Positions 63,217 to 64,000 of a stretch of 64,000 nt of DNA are shown piece after piece. The position numbers and the translations under genes are program-made. The DNA comes from Glandiceps talaboti (Eukaryota > Hemichordata > Enteropneusta > Spengelidae): contig NC_135571.1 of assembly GCF_964340395.1 (NCBI RefSeq), forward strand, positions 2,775,611 through 2,839,610, written 5' to 3'. Position 1 is the first letter of the stretch, and each line of letters opens with the position of its first letter. The notes under the pieces are model-generated. The model did no database searches. It was not told where the DNA came from and was given only the letters and a program-made list of their open reading frames with translations.

Positions 63217-63516
63217 TTAATGTGAGCATGTGGATGACAAATGGGCATTTCTTTTGGATTTTCAATACATAACACAAATTTACTGTTTTTATACTTTAAA
63301 AAAACAATGTGAAATGACATACACTAAATCCTTTTTTGAATGAAAACGTAATGTTTTTTTTTTAATTTTTAACATATTTGTTATTGTATGTGTAATAACA
63401 AAGTTTTACACACTACTGTTTTAATTCTTCTAATTGAATGAGGATTTGATCGATGCTGTTTCACAAAAAGAAGAGGTGACTTGCAAATTAAAATGTTATC
63501 TATTTGGCAACTTTAA
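63217..63516. mobile_element. Palindromic TTAA-flanked element, copy 4 (diverged)
   Basis: TTAA at both limits, gtggatgacaaatgggcatt near the left, a centre ttgttattgtatgtgtaata near 63380 and ggcaactttaa at the right. Arms have diverged and the element is shorter than copies 1 and 2. Confidence 0.75.
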
Positions 63517-64000
63517 GTTACTGGGTATACACAACAATACAAATTGGTCTAATTCTATAAGACATGCCAGTAAAACAGGATGAACGCTCCAGTGTATAAA
63601 TAATAGCACATTGCATGTAAACATTCACATATTTAATATTTTAAATCAAATGTACATAATAGTTTAGGGTATCCTCATCGATTTAGTCACCCTCAGAGTC
63701 TTAATGATCACGTTGACAATAGTATATCATATGTTATTCTGTTTTCCTTTATCAAAACGAATGCCTGATAAGAGGATGTAGCACTACGAGATACATAGAT
63801 GTTTTTTTGTTGATTTTATGACTATCACAACAGTACTATCACATCTTACGATGAGATAATTATGCACGATAAGGTTCAAATGATGACATGATTAATGGTG
63901 ACACAAATGGTACGTTCAAGGTCTTGCTTTGAGCCGAATACGAGGTGCAACATTGAGATTGTACTGTGACATTTTCACTTTGAGACCTTTGATTTTACTG

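Noticed and set aside
57045-64000. Search for exons 1-3 of gene B
   Set aside because: No TTNxW 45-nt exon and no RPV exon could be read on the minus strand; likely outside the window.

Overview
This is a metazoan genomic window. It is AT-rich and intron-rich, very dense in tetranucleotide and dinucleotide microsatellites, and full of short non-autonomous repeats. Nothing prokaryotic is present. The only genes I can support are two head-to-tail Cys-loop receptor subunit genes of the nicotinic acetylcholine receptor (nAChR) type, both on the minus strand. Large divergent nAChR families, moderate introns and this repeat load fit a marine invertebrate, most likely a lophotrochozoan (mollusc, annelid, brachiopod or relative). 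That placement is inference; no species marker was recognised.

Gene A (12800-21438, minus) can be rebuilt completely as six exons by joining GT-AG sites in phase. They are a signal-peptide exon (21351-21438), then exons of 152, 45 and 110 nt, one large exon (13336-14419) from the Cys-loop through TM1-TM3 and most of the cytoplasmic loop, and a TM4 exon (12800-12910). The predicted protein is 529 residues. Gene B (34720 to at least 57044, minus) has the same TM4 exon length, a matching large exon (37068-38148) and a 110-nt exon 18.8 kb further upstream (56935-57044). Its first three exons were not found and probably lie beyond the right edge. Both proteins keep the Cys-loop, the FPVD motif, the loop B and loop D tryptophans and the pore signature. 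Both lack the loop C vicinal cysteines and the loop A tyrosine, so they look like non-alpha or non-canonical subunits.

Layout: 1-12.5 kb is repeats and unrecognised sequence downstream of gene A; 12.8-21.4 kb is gene A; 21.4-34.7 kb is the intergenic region with several transposon-like elements and simple repeats; 34.7-57.0 kb is gene B, whose intron 4 alone is 18.8 kb; 57.0-64 kb is probably gene B intron 3 and more repeats.

Repeat families seen more than once: a near-perfect palindromic element of about 300-370 bp flanked by TTAA (four copies); a roughly 400-bp element with about 36-bp inverted ends (two full copies and one internally deleted copy); a 42-44-bp unit in arrays that sometimes flip orientation; a solo-LTR-like element with a deleted relative; and several dispersed pairs. 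A 57-bp minisatellite with seven in-frame copies and a small Cys-rich reading frame lie inside gene B intron 4.
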